Origin: Phycisphaerae bacterium
GTDB lineage: Bacteria; Planctomycetota; Phycisphaerae; UBA1845
NCBI GenBank assembly: GCA_029260165.1
Contig: JAJDDT010000042.1
Span: 1 to 64,000, forward strand
Length of the DNA: 64,000 nucleotides
Direction of reading: 5' to 3'
Shown: positions 1 to 7,973 of the stretch, piece by piece
Position numbering within the stretch: the first letter of the stretch is position 1
Layout of the letters: every line of letters starts with the position of its first letter
Program-made: the position numbers and the translations under genes
The notes under the pieces: model-generated
What the model was told of the DNA's origin: nothing
The model's input: the letters and a program-made list of their open reading frames with translations, nothing else
Database searches by the model: none

Positions 1-153
1 TTTTTCGTACTTGCGGGTGATGGCCGACAGGTCCATGGTTTGGGCCACGTCCAGCATGAAATAAACCAGATCACCATCCGGAAGCCAGTCCCGAGGCGAC
101 GGCGGCAGCAGATACGTTTGATTCGGATCCCACGCGCGATAAGTCTTGCTCAT
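1..153 (-). mobile_element. IS1182-type transposase, N-terminal part (cut by window edge)
   Basis: A reading frame opens with ATG at 153 on the minus strand and stays open to base 1, giving 51 residues. It begins MSKTYRAWDPNQTYLLPPS and continues with RDWLPDGDLVYFMLDV and a DLSAI segment. This is the characteristic start of IS1182/IS5-group DDE transposases (the RPWxPDQxxLLPPS...LRDWLPExHLAYFxxD pattern). The catalytic domain lies outside the window. I could not define a terminal inverted repeat or target duplication in the 146 bases between this start and the next gene. Whether the element is intact cannot be told from here. Confidence 0.8.
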
Positions 154-299
154 CCCTGAGTCCTCAAAAACCGTGTCGATCTCCCCTGACAACGACCCAC
201 ATCATACCATGTGTGTCAAGCACTGTTACTCGGACAGACGCCTAGGCCTGAGTGGGGGTTTCTTGACCGAGGGCGACGTCGCTCGTAACTTTTGTCGCT

Positions 300-1358
300 A
301 TGGAAATCACGGATCAGGACATCAATCTGGTGACCGGTGCGTCCGGTCTGTTGGGCAGTCATGTGGTCGAGCAGTTGCGTCGGCGGGGTCGGCGGGTGCG
401 TGCGCTGGTGCGTCCGACGACGGACACGACGTGGCTGCGGACGCAGGGGGTCGAGTTTGCGGAGGGTGATATCACCGATCGGGCGTCGCTGGAGCGGGCG
501 TGCGCGGGCGTGAAGGTGGTTTATCATGTGGCAGCCCGGGTTGGGGATTGGGGTCCGTGGCGGGAATTCCAGGAGATCACGATCGACGGGACACAGAACG
601 TGATCGACGCTGCGGCGGGGGCGGGGGTCGAGAGGATGCTGCATATCAGCTCGATCAGTGTGTACGGGCATGTCGATGGTAAGGGGCTGGTGCTGGATGA
701 GTCGGCTCCGTTGGGACGATGTTTGAACAAGTGGAGCTACTACAGTCGGGCGAAGGTTGCGGCTGAGGCGTTGGTGTGGGAGGCCCATCGGTCAGGTCGG
801 TTGAAGGTGTCGATTATCAGACCCAGTTGGTTGTATGGGCCTCGTGATCGTGCGACGTTGTCGCGGATGATTACGGCCATTCGGCGTGGCAAGACGAAAT
901 TGATCGGTGACGGTAGCAATCGGTTGAATCTGGTTCATGCGGGGAATGCGGCTGAGGCGGCGATTATGGCGGCGGAGTCGGACAAAGGGATCGGGCAGGC
1001 CTACAATGCCAGCAACGACGGCGAGATCACGCAGGCGGGGTATTTCAACGCGATTGCCAGGGCGATCGGTGAGCCGCCGATTGGGAAGAACGTTCCGTAC
1101 AAGGTGGCCAGGACGGCTGCTTTTTTGTTTGAGTTGGTCGGTCATCTGTTCGGTTTGAAGAAACCGCCGTTGGTGACGCGCTATTCGGTGTGGTTGATTG
1201 GTCGCCACAGTTTTTTTGAGACGGAGAAGATCAGGCGTGATCTTGGTTGGTCGTCTTCGGTTTCCTACGAGCAGGGGATTCCTGCGGCGGTGGCGTGGTA
1301 TCTACAGGAGCACGAAAGCGTTGCTCCTGATGTTGGTGTGTCCACCGCTCAAGCCTAG
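300..1358 (+). CDS. NAD(P)-dependent epimerase/dehydratase (extended SDR)
   Basis: This is a 352-residue extended short-chain dehydrogenase/reductase. The nucleotide-binding motif TGASGLLGSH lies at residues 13-22, the D-x-D/T adenine-site region (EGDITD) follows, and the catalytic YYSRAK (YxxxK) sits near residues 146-151 after an HISSISVYG strand. Family members reduce or epimerise sugar nucleotides, sterols or flavonoid-like substrates. The pattern resembles the 3-beta-hydroxysteroid dehydrogenase/hopanoid-associated epimerase branch, but the substrate cannot be read from the sequence. The gene follows the partial transposase on the opposite strand and is followed after 35 bases by the ArsM-like methyltransferase on the same strand. 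No signal peptide is visible. Confidence 0.85.
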   Translation: MEITDQDINLVTGASGLLGSHVVEQLRRRGRRVRALVRPTTDTTWLRTQGVEFAEGDITDRASLERACAGVKVVYHVAARVGDWGPWREFQEITIDGTQNVIDAAAGAGVERMLHISSISVYGHVDGKGLVLDESAPLGRCLNKWSYYSRAKVAAEALVWEAHRSGRLKVSIIRPSWLYGPRDRATLSRMITAIRRGKTKLIGDGSNRLNLVHAGNAAEAAIMAAESDKGIGQAYNASNDGEITQAGYFNAIARAIGEPPIGKNVPYKVARTAAFLFELVGHLFGLKKPPLVTRYSVWLIGRHSFFETEKIRRDLGWSSSVSYEQGIPAAVAWYLQEHESVAPDVGVSTAQA

Positions 1359-1393
1359 TTAACCCGGTTGCGAGCCAGAGGAGTTATTTTCGC

Positions 1394-2542
1394 ATGGAAA
1401 GTAATGTGCGAACGCGTTATGCGTCTGCGGCGACAAAAGTTGAGGCTGCTCTGTGTTGTGCATCTCAGGATTATGATCCCTCGCTTTTGGGCAATGTGCC
1501 CGAGGCGATTCGCGAGATCGATTATGGATGTGGTGACCCGTCGGTCTGGATTCAACCGGGCGAGACGGTGCTTGATCTGGGTAGTGGCAGCGGGAAGGTT
1601 TGCTACATTGCGTCGCAGGTTGTGGGGCGTGATGGGCGGGTGATCGGCGTTGATTTCAATCAGCCCATGTTGGATGTGGCGAGGGAACATCAGTCGGATT
1701 TTGCGTTGAAGACAGGGTTGGATAATCTGAATTTCAGGAAGGGCCGGATTCAGGACCTTGCGTTGGATCTGGATCGTCTTGAGGTGTGGTTGGCGGAAAA
1801 CCCGGTGACGGGGGCGGATGGTTTTCTTCGATTGGAGGAGGAGTCTGCCCGGTTGCGTGCTGATGAGCCGATGGTTGCGACCGAAAGCGTGGATTGCATT
1901 GTGAGCAACTGCGTGCTGAATCTGGTTGATGCGAGTGCGAAGCCGCAACTGTTCCGCGAGATGCATCGGGTATTGAAGCGTGGTGGGCGGTGCGTGATCA
2001 GTGACATCGTATCGGATGAGGACGTGCCGATGCGTTTGCAGCGTGATGCGGATATGTGGAGTGGGTGCATCAGCGGATCATTTCGCGAGGATTTGTTTTT
2101 GAAGGCGTTTGAGGATGCGGGTTTCTACGGGATCGAGGTCGTTGAACGAGCGGATCAACCCTGGCAGGTGATCGAGGGGATCGAATTTCGGTCGGTGACG
2201 GTTCGGGCGTATAAGGGCAAGGAGGGTCCGTGTCTGGATCGCAATCAGGCTGTTGTCTACAAAGGTCCGTGGAAAGCGGTAATCGACGATGACGGTCATA
2301 CGTTGTATCGCGGGGAACGGATGGCGGTTTGCGACAAGACGTATCGAATCTATACGCGGGCACCGTATGTACAGGATGTCGATGCGGTGCTGCCGATGAC
2401 CGAGGTGCCGTTGGATGCCGCGAAGGACTACGACTGTCGGCGTAACGCGCGACGTCGTCCACGCGAGACAAAAGGCAAGGGATATTCGGTAACACTGCAG
2501 AATGGTGACGCCTGCTGCGGTGACAACGGTTCGTGTTGCTGA
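1394..2542 (+). CDS. ArsM-like SAM-dependent methyltransferase
   Basis: This 382-residue class I methyltransferase carries SAM motif I ([16 protein letters not shown]) at residues 59-74 and the acidic motif GVDFNQPML near 85-93. Cysteines at 46 (YGCG), 173 (SNCVLN) and 225 (SGCISG) fall where arsenite methyltransferases keep their three As(III)-binding cysteines. It also has an early CC pair at 21-22 and a cysteine-rich C-terminus ([10 protein letters not shown]). Known ArsM enzymes convert arsenite to methylated arsenicals. The C-terminal third (about residues 240-382) is longer than in minimal ArsM and belongs to a distinct subfamily. No arsR or arsenic transporter is next to it, so a role in arsenic metabolism is inference. 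Convergent with the kinase gene, 15 bases apart. Confidence 0.75.
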   Translation: MESNVRTRYASAATKVEAALCCASQDYDPSLLGNVPEAIREIDYGCGDPSVWIQPGETVLDLGSGSGKVCYIASQVVGRDGRVIGVDFNQPMLDVAREHQSDFALKTGLDNLNFRKGRIQDLALDLDRLEVWLAENPVTGADGFLRLEEESARLRADEPMVATESVDCIVSNCVLNLVDASAKPQLFREMHRVLKRGGRCVISDIVSDEDVPMRLQRDADMWSGCISGSFREDLFLKAFEDAGFYGIEVVERADQPWQVIEGIEFRSVTVRAYKGKEGPCLDRNQAVVYKGPWKAVIDDDGHTLYRGERMAVCDKTYRIYTRAPYVQDVDAVLPMTEVPLDAAKDYDCRRNARRRPRETKGKGYSVTLQNGDACCGDNGSCC

Positions 2543-2557
2543 GGATCGTGGTTCTGT

Positions 2558-3511
2558 TCAGATTGCGGGTGCGAGAGCGTTGAGCACGAGTTGGGCGTTT
2601 TCGGGGCGTTGGGATGGTCCCTTGGCGAGGCAGGCGAGGATGATGTGGCTGATGCGGGCGGGCAGGTCGGGGTTGATCTGGTGCGGGTTGGTTGGGGGTT
2701 TCTCGCGATGGAGTTTTGCGTAGGTTTGGGCGTCGTTGGCTGAGAAGGCACGTTGGCTGGTAAAGAGTTCGTACAGCACCAATCCTAACGAGTATATGTC
2801 GGAGCGGACCGAGACGGCTGTCCGGGCGTGGTGTTCGGGGGGCATGTAGGCGGGGGTGCCTGCGCGGAGCGGTTTTCCTGCGAATTCAGCCGCAACCGAA
2901 GCCAACCCGAAGTCGGTAATGACGACGCGTCCATCCGCAGCGACCATGACGTTGGCGGGTTTGAGATCGTGGTGCAGCACGCCATGTTTGTGAATGGCTG
3001 ACAATCCGTGGCAGAGCTGCCTTGCAATGTCGATGGCGACGTCGAGGGGTGGTTTGCCGGTTTGGCGAAGCATGGTGGCCAGGTCCTGTCCCCTGATGAA
3101 TTCCATTTCGACGATGAGGCGATCGTCCGTGACGGTGGCGTCGAAGACCTGACAGACGTTGGGGTGTTGCAGCTTCCTGGTGATTTCGACTTCGTGTTTT
3201 AGTCGTTCGCGTGAGGCGTCGTCGTTCTGTCTGGATCGTGGGAGGACCTTGAGGACGACGATGTCGTCACGTTCGATATCGGTGGCGGTGTAGAGTTCGC
3301 CCATTCCGCCTCTGGCGATGAATCGTTTGATGCGGAATCGATGGCCGACGTTTTCTTTGGGTGCGAACGTGGGAAGGTAGGACGTGGCGGAGTCTGCCAT
3401 ATCGCTGTAGTTGCGGGTCGGGTCGTCCGCGGGCGCGATCTGAGGTTTTCCGCAATACCTGCAGGCGGAAGCGTTCCTGATTTGTTTGCCACAATGAATG
3501 CAGTTGGCCAT
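2558..3511 (-). CDS. Serine/threonine protein kinase with N-terminal zinc ribbon
   Basis: This is a 317-residue Hanks-type kinase. Residues 4-20 form a C-x2-C...C-x2-C zinc ribbon (C4, C7, C17, C20). The kinase domain follows at about 57-317, with glycine loop IARGGMGELYTA (65-76), ATP-site Lys88, catalytic loop HHDLKPAN (180-187, Asp182), DFG 200-202 and MPPEH in place of APE. The usual HRD Arg is His, so this is a non-RD kinase, which in general is less dependent on activation-loop phosphorylation. There is no transmembrane segment and no PASTA sensor domain, so it is probably cytosolic. ATG start at 3511. It is divergent from the cysteine desulfurase gene, with about 55 bases between starts that must hold both promoters. 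Confidence 0.9.
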   Translation of the reverse strand: MANCIHCGKQIRNASACRYCGKPQIAPADDPTRNYSDMADSATSYLPTFAPKENVGHRFRIKRFIARGGMGELYTATDIERDDIVVLKVLPRSRQNDDASRERLKHEVEITRKLQHPNVCQVFDATVTDDRLIVEMEFIRGQDLATMLRQTGKPPLDVAIDIARQLCHGLSAIHKHGVLHHDLKPANVMVAADGRVVITDFGLASVAAEFAGKPLRAGTPAYMPPEHHARTAVSVRSDIYSLGLVLYELFTSQRAFSANDAQTYAKLHREKPPTNPHQINPDLPARISHIILACLAKGPSQRPENAQLVLNALAPAI

Positions 3512-3566
3512 CGTGGGGATTGTATCGTATTTCGCTTCGCAAGCATGGATCAGTTAGAATGGTGAT

Positions 3567-4715
3567 ATGGGCGAGTTGATTTATCTTGATAACAATGCGA
3601 CGACGCGGCCGTTGCCGGAGGTTGTCGACGCGATGATGCCCTGTCTGGACAACGAGTACGCCAATCCGTCGAGCGTGCATCAGTTCGGACAGCGTGTGCG
3701 TCATGCCGTGGAGTCGTCGCGGGTGTTGGTGGCGGGGTTGATCAACGCTTCTGTCCGGGAGATTGTGTTCACGTCGGGGGGTACCGAGAGCATCAACCTG
3801 GCCATTCAGGGGTTGTGTCGGGTGGCAGAGGGCAAACGGCGCGTTGTGACGTCGTCGATTGAGCACGCCGCGACGCGAAGCGTTTGCGACGCGCTGAAAA
3901 AAGCGGGATACGAGATTGTCGAGGTGGGGGTTGATCGGGGTGGTCGGTTGGATATGGATGCGCTGGGGTCTGCGTTGACGGACGACACCGCGTTGGCGAC
4001 GGTGTTGTGGGCGAACAACGAGACGGGTGTGTTGTTTGATGTTGCGACGGTGGCGGACCTGTGCGCGAGCAAGGGGGTGCCGTTGCATGTCGATGCGGTT
4101 CAGGCAATTGGGAAAGTGGTAGTCGATGTTGATCGCGTGCTGGTGACGATGTTGAGTCTGTCCGGTCATAAGTTTCATGGTCCCAAGGGGGTTGGGGCGT
4201 TGTATGTCCGCAAACGTACGCGCATTGCACCGTTGATTGTCGGTGGTGGACAGGAACGAAACGTGCGCGGTGGGACGGAAAATGTGGCTGGCATCGTTGG
4301 AATGGGGGTGGCTGCCGGGTGGTGCCGTGGGTCGTTTTCGGAGGTGACGGAACATTCAGGAGTGCTTCGCGATCGGTTGGAGGATGGTATTCTGGCGTCC
4401 TGTCCGAAGGCTGTGGTTCACGGTGACCGGTTGATGCGCCTGCCCAATACGACCAACATCGGATTTCCGGATGTTTCGGCGGAGGGGATTTTGATTTTGC
4501 TGAGTCAGTCCGGTGTTTGTGCATCGAGCGGGTCGGCCTGCAGCAGTGGTGCGCTCGAGCCGTCGCATGTGTTGGCTGCGATGGGTGTGGATGAGGCAAC
4601 GTCAGCGGGTGCGATCCGTTTCGGGGTTTCCCATTTTACGACGCCTGGCGAAATCGATCGCGTGATTGATTTGATGCCCGGCCTGCTCGCCAGGCTCAGG
4701 CCGGGACGCATCTGA
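3567..4715 (+). CDS. Cysteine desulfurase (NifS/IscS family)
   Basis: This 382-residue fold-type I PLP enzyme releases sulfur from cysteine as an enzyme persulfide for Fe-S clusters, tRNA thiolation and thiamin. It has the family start YLDNNATT, the HxxxH-type segment VTSSIEHAA, the PLP lysine in SGHKFHGPKG (Lys202) and the active-site loop GSACSSGALEPS (Cys325). Gly-rich GGGQERNVRGGTEN is also conserved. No iscU, iscR or sufB is adjacent, so it may be the general sulfur donor for mnmA (18.8 kb) and thiS/thiG (10.4 kb) in this window; that link is inference. A weak -10-like TAGAAT sits at 3555-3560, very close to the ATG at 3567. Confidence 0.93.
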   Translation: MGELIYLDNNATTRPLPEVVDAMMPCLDNEYANPSSVHQFGQRVRHAVESSRVLVAGLINASVREIVFTSGGTESINLAIQGLCRVAEGKRRVVTSSIEHAATRSVCDALKKAGYEIVEVGVDRGGRLDMDALGSALTDDTALATVLWANNETGVLFDVATVADLCASKGVPLHVDAVQAIGKVVVDVDRVLVTMLSLSGHKFHGPKGVGALYVRKRTRIAPLIVGGGQERNVRGGTENVAGIVGMGVAAGWCRGSFSEVTEHSGVLRDRLEDGILASCPKAVVHGDRLMRLPNTTNIGFPDVSAEGILILLSQSGVCASSGSACSSGALEPSHVLAAMGVDEATSAGAIRFGVSHFTTPGEIDRVIDLMPGLLARLRPGRI

Positions 4716-5003
4716 GGTTGTCCGCAGTAGGCGCCTCGTTCCCCATCGTCAGATGATCGGAATATCCAAGCTCCTGTTGTGTGTGGGCGTGATTCCAAAT
4801 CAACCACCGGGTTTTACCGACAAAGAGGGGAACGGCCCATCGGTTCAATCCCGAAGCGGCACCACCGGCGCCATGAGGCCGGGGCAGTCAGGCGGACCGG
4901 GCAAAATGGTGCCTGTTCGCGTTGTTTGACACCCGTTGCGGGCGTTCCTATCGTGCGGCGGTTGGTGTGACAGGGTTTTCCGGATTGATTGAGGTGGATT
5001 GGC

Positions 5004-5741
5004 GTGGCGAAAAAAGGTCGGATTGATGAGCGGCGGGTGGATCAGCTTCGGAAGGTGGCGTTGATTCGGGGGTTTACGAAGAACGCGCCGGGGTCGGTGT
5101 TGGTGCGTTGGGGGGATACGCATGTTTTGTGTACAGCCTGTTTTGAAGAGGGGGTGCCGAAGTGGAAGAAGGGGGCGGGGACGGGCTGGGTGACGGCGGA
5201 GTATGATATGCTGCCTGGGTCGACTGGATCGCGTCGTCCAAGGAATCGTCAGAAGGTGGATGGTCGGACGCAGGAGATTCAGCGGTTGATCGGTCGGTCG
5301 CTACGGGCGGTGGTGGATTTCGAGGTGTTGGGGGAGAATACGATTCAGGTGGATTGTGACGTGTTGCAGGCGGATGGGGGGACGAGGACGGCGTCGATTA
5401 CGGGGGCGTATGTGGCGGTTTGTGATGCGGTGCGTTGGGCGATGGGTCAGAAGATATTGAAGGTGTCGCCTGTGCGGGAGGCGGTGGCGGCGGTGAGTGT
5501 CGGGATTGTGAATGGTCGGGCGGTGTCGGATTTGAACTATGTTGAGGATGTTGGGGCTGATGTTGATTTCAATGTGGTGATGACGGGAGGTGGGGAATTC
5601 GTCGAGGTTCAGGGGACGGGCGAGGCGACGACGTTTTCCGAGGCGCAGTTAGGTAGGATGTTGAAGTTAGCGAAAAAGGGGATCGGCGAGTTGGTGGTGA
5701 TTCAGGAGGCAGCGCTGCGGAAGCGTGTGCGGACGGGTTGA
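5004..5741 (+). CDS. rph: Ribonuclease PH
   Basis: This phosphorolytic 3'-5' exoribonuclease trims tRNA 3' ends. The 245-residue product has the family blocks [15 protein letters not shown], the [16 protein letters not shown] segment, [27 protein letters not shown] (phosphate and RNA contacts) and [23 protein letters not shown] chose the GTG at 5004 because GAGGTG lies 7-8 bases upstream and translation from it begins [11 protein letters not shown] as in the family; a TTG at 4989 would add five residues. The next genes are a SPOR lipoprotein and rdgB on the same strand, and the rph-rdgB association is common in bacteria. The preceding 288 bases (4716-5003) contain no recognisable gene. Confidence 0.95.
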   Translation: MAKKGRIDERRVDQLRKVALIRGFTKNAPGSVLVRWGDTHVLCTACFEEGVPKWKKGAGTGWVTAEYDMLPGSTGSRRPRNRQKVDGRTQEIQRLIGRSLRAVVDFEVLGENTIQVDCDVLQADGGTRTASITGAYVAVCDAVRWAMGQKILKVSPVREAVAAVSVGIVNGRAVSDLNYVEDVGADVDFNVVMTGGGEFVEVQGTGEATTFSEAQLGRMLKLAKKGIGELVVIQEAALRKRVRTG

Positions 5742-5760
5742 CTGATTGATCGGGATTGTG

Positions 5761-6573
5761 ATGCGTGCTGGGTTTTTGGGTCTGCTGGTTTCGGTTGTCG
5801 CGTTGGGAGCGGTGTGCGGATGTGAGACGACGGGCGGGTCGGTCGGTCGTGGGTTCGGTAGGAGATCGGGAGAGGCGTGGACGATCGAGTGTTTGGCGAT
5901 GTCGGGTGAGCGTCATCGGGTGCATGCGGAGCAGATTGCCGAGGTCCTGCGGGTGACGCCCTGGGTGGACAAGGCTGAGGTTCGCGTCGTGAGTGAAACT
6001 GATATTTCCCGGGTTTATTACGGTATGTACTATCGGGCGATTGATCGACTTCGGGACGAGCGCGGGTTGCCTGCCAAGCTTGCGTCGGACCTGGGGATGA
6101 TTCGTGATCTGACCGACGGCCGTGGTTTGCGGATGTTCACGGCAGCGCGGATGGTGCCTGTGCCGTTGGCGGACGTTGGTCCGAGCGAGTGGAACCTCGC
6201 GAATGCGGCGGGCGTGTACACGTTGCAGGTGGGCGTTTTTTTTCAGACGAAAGGGGTCGCGAATCATAAGTCGGCGGCGGTGGTGTTTGTGAAGGAGTTG
6301 CGGGCGCGCGGTTACGAAGCCTACTATTATCACACGGATTCCAAGAGTATGGTGACGGTCGGTGTGTTTGGCGAGGAGGCGGTGAACAGGCGGAAGGATG
6401 GAACCAACATCACGGAGTACAGTTCGCGAATTCGGCGTATGCAGCGCGATGAATTGCTGAAGTACAACCTGACGAATGGGGCGGTCTGGTATCAGATTCA
6501 CGAGGGTCAGAAGGTGCCCGTGCGGTCGCAACTGGTTCGGATTCCACAATTGCAAGGCGCGTGGACCCAATGA
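5761..6573 (+). CDS. Probable lipoprotein with SPOR-like C-terminal domain
   Basis: This 270-residue protein opens with a hydrophobic signal (RAGFLGLLVSVVALGAVCGC) ending in a lipobox-like V-C-G-C, so lipid anchoring at Cys21 is likely. Around residues 155-210 the segment YTLQVGVFFQTKG...ARGYEAYYYHTDSKSMVTVGVF has the alternating pattern of a SPOR domain, which binds glycan strands lacking stem peptides in septal peptidoglycan. The rest has no family I recognise. The ATG at 5761 is preferred; a TTG at 5746 would only lengthen the n-region. The stop overlaps the rdgB start as ATGA, so rph, this gene and rdgB are probably cotranscribed. Confidence 0.7.
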   Translation: MRAGFLGLLVSVVALGAVCGCETTGGSVGRGFGRRSGEAWTIECLAMSGERHRVHAEQIAEVLRVTPWVDKAEVRVVSETDISRVYYGMYYRAIDRLRDERGLPAKLASDLGMIRDLTDGRGLRMFTAARMVPVPLADVGPSEWNLANAAGVYTLQVGVFFQTKGVANHKSAAVVFVKELRARGYEAYYYHTDSKSMVTVGVFGEEAVNRRKDGTNITEYSSRIRRMQRDELLKYNLTNGAVWYQIHEGQKVPVRSQLVRIPQLQGAWTQ

Positions 6574-7175
6574 GCGAGCGAACGATCTTGATCGCGACGG
6601 GAAATACGGGGAAATTGCGGGAGATTCGCGCGGTGATGGATGATCTCCCCGTTGTGTGGGAGACGTTGCAAACGTTTCCGGAGATTGATGAGCCTGTTGA
6701 GGATGGTGCGACGTTTTTTGAAAACGCAGCCATCAAGGCGCGGTATTACAGTCGTCGCACGGGGTTGTGGGCGTTGGCGGATGACAGCGGGCTGGTGGTT
6801 GATGCGTTGGGCGGGGCGCCGGGGGTTCACTCGTCGCGGTATGCCGGGCAGGAGCGTGACGAGGCTGCCAACTGTCGAAAGCTGGTTGAGGCATTGCGGG
6901 GTATTCCGGCAGAGCAGCGGTCGGCGCGGTTTGTTTGTTCGATCGTTTGTGTCGATGGTGATGAGGTGTTGGCGCATGCGGAGGGTCGTTTTGAAGGGAT
7001 GATTGTGGATGAGGGTCGGGGGGAGAACGGGTTTGGCTATGATCCTCATTTTTGGGTGCCGTCGCGTGAGATGACATCCGCGGAGTTGTCACCATCTGAC
7101 AAGAACGCGATGAGTCATCGTGGGGCTGCACTGGCTGCGATTCGTCCTGAATTGCTGCGTGTTTTGGGTGGCTGA
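6570..7175 (+). CDS. rdgB: XTP/dITP pyrophosphatase (RdgB/HAM1 family)
   Basis: This 201-residue nucleotide-sanitising enzyme hydrolyses non-canonical purine triphosphates such as dITP and XTP. The start ILIATGNTGKLREI, the metal/substrate block EDGATFFENAAIKAR, the ADDSGLVVDALGGAPGVHSSRYAG signature and the C-terminal ENGFGYDPHFWVP and SHRGAAL segments are all present. The ATG at 6570 overlaps the stop of the SPOR lipoprotein (ATGA), which indicates translational coupling. A GTG nine bases further upstream is possible but less likely. Confidence 0.95.
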   Translation: MSERTILIATGNTGKLREIRAVMDDLPVVWETLQTFPEIDEPVEDGATFFENAAIKARYYSRRTGLWALADDSGLVVDALGGAPGVHSSRYAGQERDEAANCRKLVEALRGIPAEQRSARFVCSIVCVDGDEVLAHAEGRFEGMIVDEGRGENGFGYDPHFWVPSREMTSAELSPSDKNAMSHRGAALAAIRPELLRVLGG

Positions 7176-7193
7176 GATATCGGGTGTTCGCGG

Positions 7194-7221
7194 TTGTACT
7201 CGTGGTCGCGTTGGCTATACT
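7194..7221 (+). promoter_or_regulatory. Predicted sigma-70-type promoter of the polyamine operon
   Basis: TTGTAC at 7194-7199 and TATACT at 7216-7221 are separated by 16 bases. The element lies 19 bases after rdgB ends and about 73 bases before the TTG start of the arginine decarboxylase gene. Pattern match by eye only. Confidence 0.45.
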
Positions 7222-7293
7222 CTCGCGGTTTCAGCCTGACCGTCCCGCAGGGGATGAACCTGCAATCAATCCATTGAATCGGGAGCGACAATA

Positions 7294-7848
7294 TTGGCAG
7301 CACAACTGGTTCCTCGCGAGATGTTTTTCACGAAGGGTGTCGGGAAGCATCGTCAGAGTTTGCAGTCGTTTGAGCACGCGCTTCGTGACGCCGGTATCGC
7401 ACAGTTCAACCTCGTTCGGGTGAGCAGTATTTTTCCGCCGGGGTGCAAAATTGTGTCGCGTCAGTCGGGACTGGAGAAATTGCAGACAGGGGGTATTGTT
7501 CATTGCGTGATGGCTGAGACGCGGACGGACGAGCCTAGTCGTCTGGCGAGTTCGGGGATTGGTCTTGCGGTACCGGCTGAGTCGAACCGATTCGGTTACA
7601 TTTCCGAGCATCATGGATACGGATTGACGCATCGCAAGTGTGCGGACCTTGTGGAGGACATGGCGGCTACGATGTTGGCGACGACGCTGGATATCGAGTT
7701 GGACCCCGACAAAGCCTATGACGAGCGTCGCGAGATTTATCGCGCGAAGGGGTTGATTGTCAAGACGCGTGCGGAGGTGCAGACGGCGCGTGGGGACAAG
7801 GACGGTCTTTGGACGACGGTCGTGTCGGCTGCGGTGTTTTGTTATTAG
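7294..7848 (+). CDS. pdaD: Pyruvoyl-dependent arginine decarboxylase
   Basis: This 184-residue enzyme decarboxylates arginine to agmatine using a pyruvoyl group made by self-cleavage rather than PLP. The cleavage site is expected at Ser44-Ser45 within NLVRVSSIFPPGC, matching the family's Ser-Ser site. The strand GIVHCVMAETRTDEP and the SESNRFGYISEHHGYG-like segment (here AESNRFGYISEHHGYG) are also typical. Translation probably starts at the TTG at 7294, since GGGAG lies 8 bases upstream and no ATG is suitably placed. It is the first gene of a set with the DHS-like enzyme and agmatinase, which fixes its role as the entry step to putrescine. Confidence 0.9.
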   Translation: MAAQLVPREMFFTKGVGKHRQSLQSFEHALRDAGIAQFNLVRVSSIFPPGCKIVSRQSGLEKLQTGGIVHCVMAETRTDEPSRLASSGIGLAVPAESNRFGYISEHHGYGLTHRKCADLVEDMAATMLATTLDIELDPDKAYDERREIYRAKGLIVKTRAEVQTARGDKDGLWTTVVSAAVFCY

Positions 7849-7906
7849 ACCGGTTTCATTGCAAGTGTAGCGGCCTGGGCAATCTCGCATGGTTTGGTTT
7901 TCTCGT

Positions 7907-7925
7907 CACCCACAAGGGGTGACGC
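7907..7925 (+). repeat. Dispersed hairpin repeat, copy A
   Basis: A 19-base sequence beginning CACCCACAAGGGG lies in a 7-bp stem-loop (GTCACCC at 7905-7911 pairing with GGGTGAC at 7917-7923) between pdaD and the DHS-like gene. The reverse complement of 22244-22262 matches 18 of its 19 bases. No T-run follows, so it does not look like a terminator. Confidence 0.5.
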
Positions 7926-7973
7926 TGCATTGGATGCGTTTGTGGATTTGAGTACGAAGGGCGGTGGTTTCGG

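Noticed and set aside
4779-4970. A 63-codon open frame between the cysteine desulfurase and rph genes
   Set aside because: Basic low-complexity translation, no ribosome binding site and no family resemblance.
7905-7923. Hairpin as terminator of pdaD
   Set aside because: No T-run follows, and the next gene continues the same pathway on the same strand.
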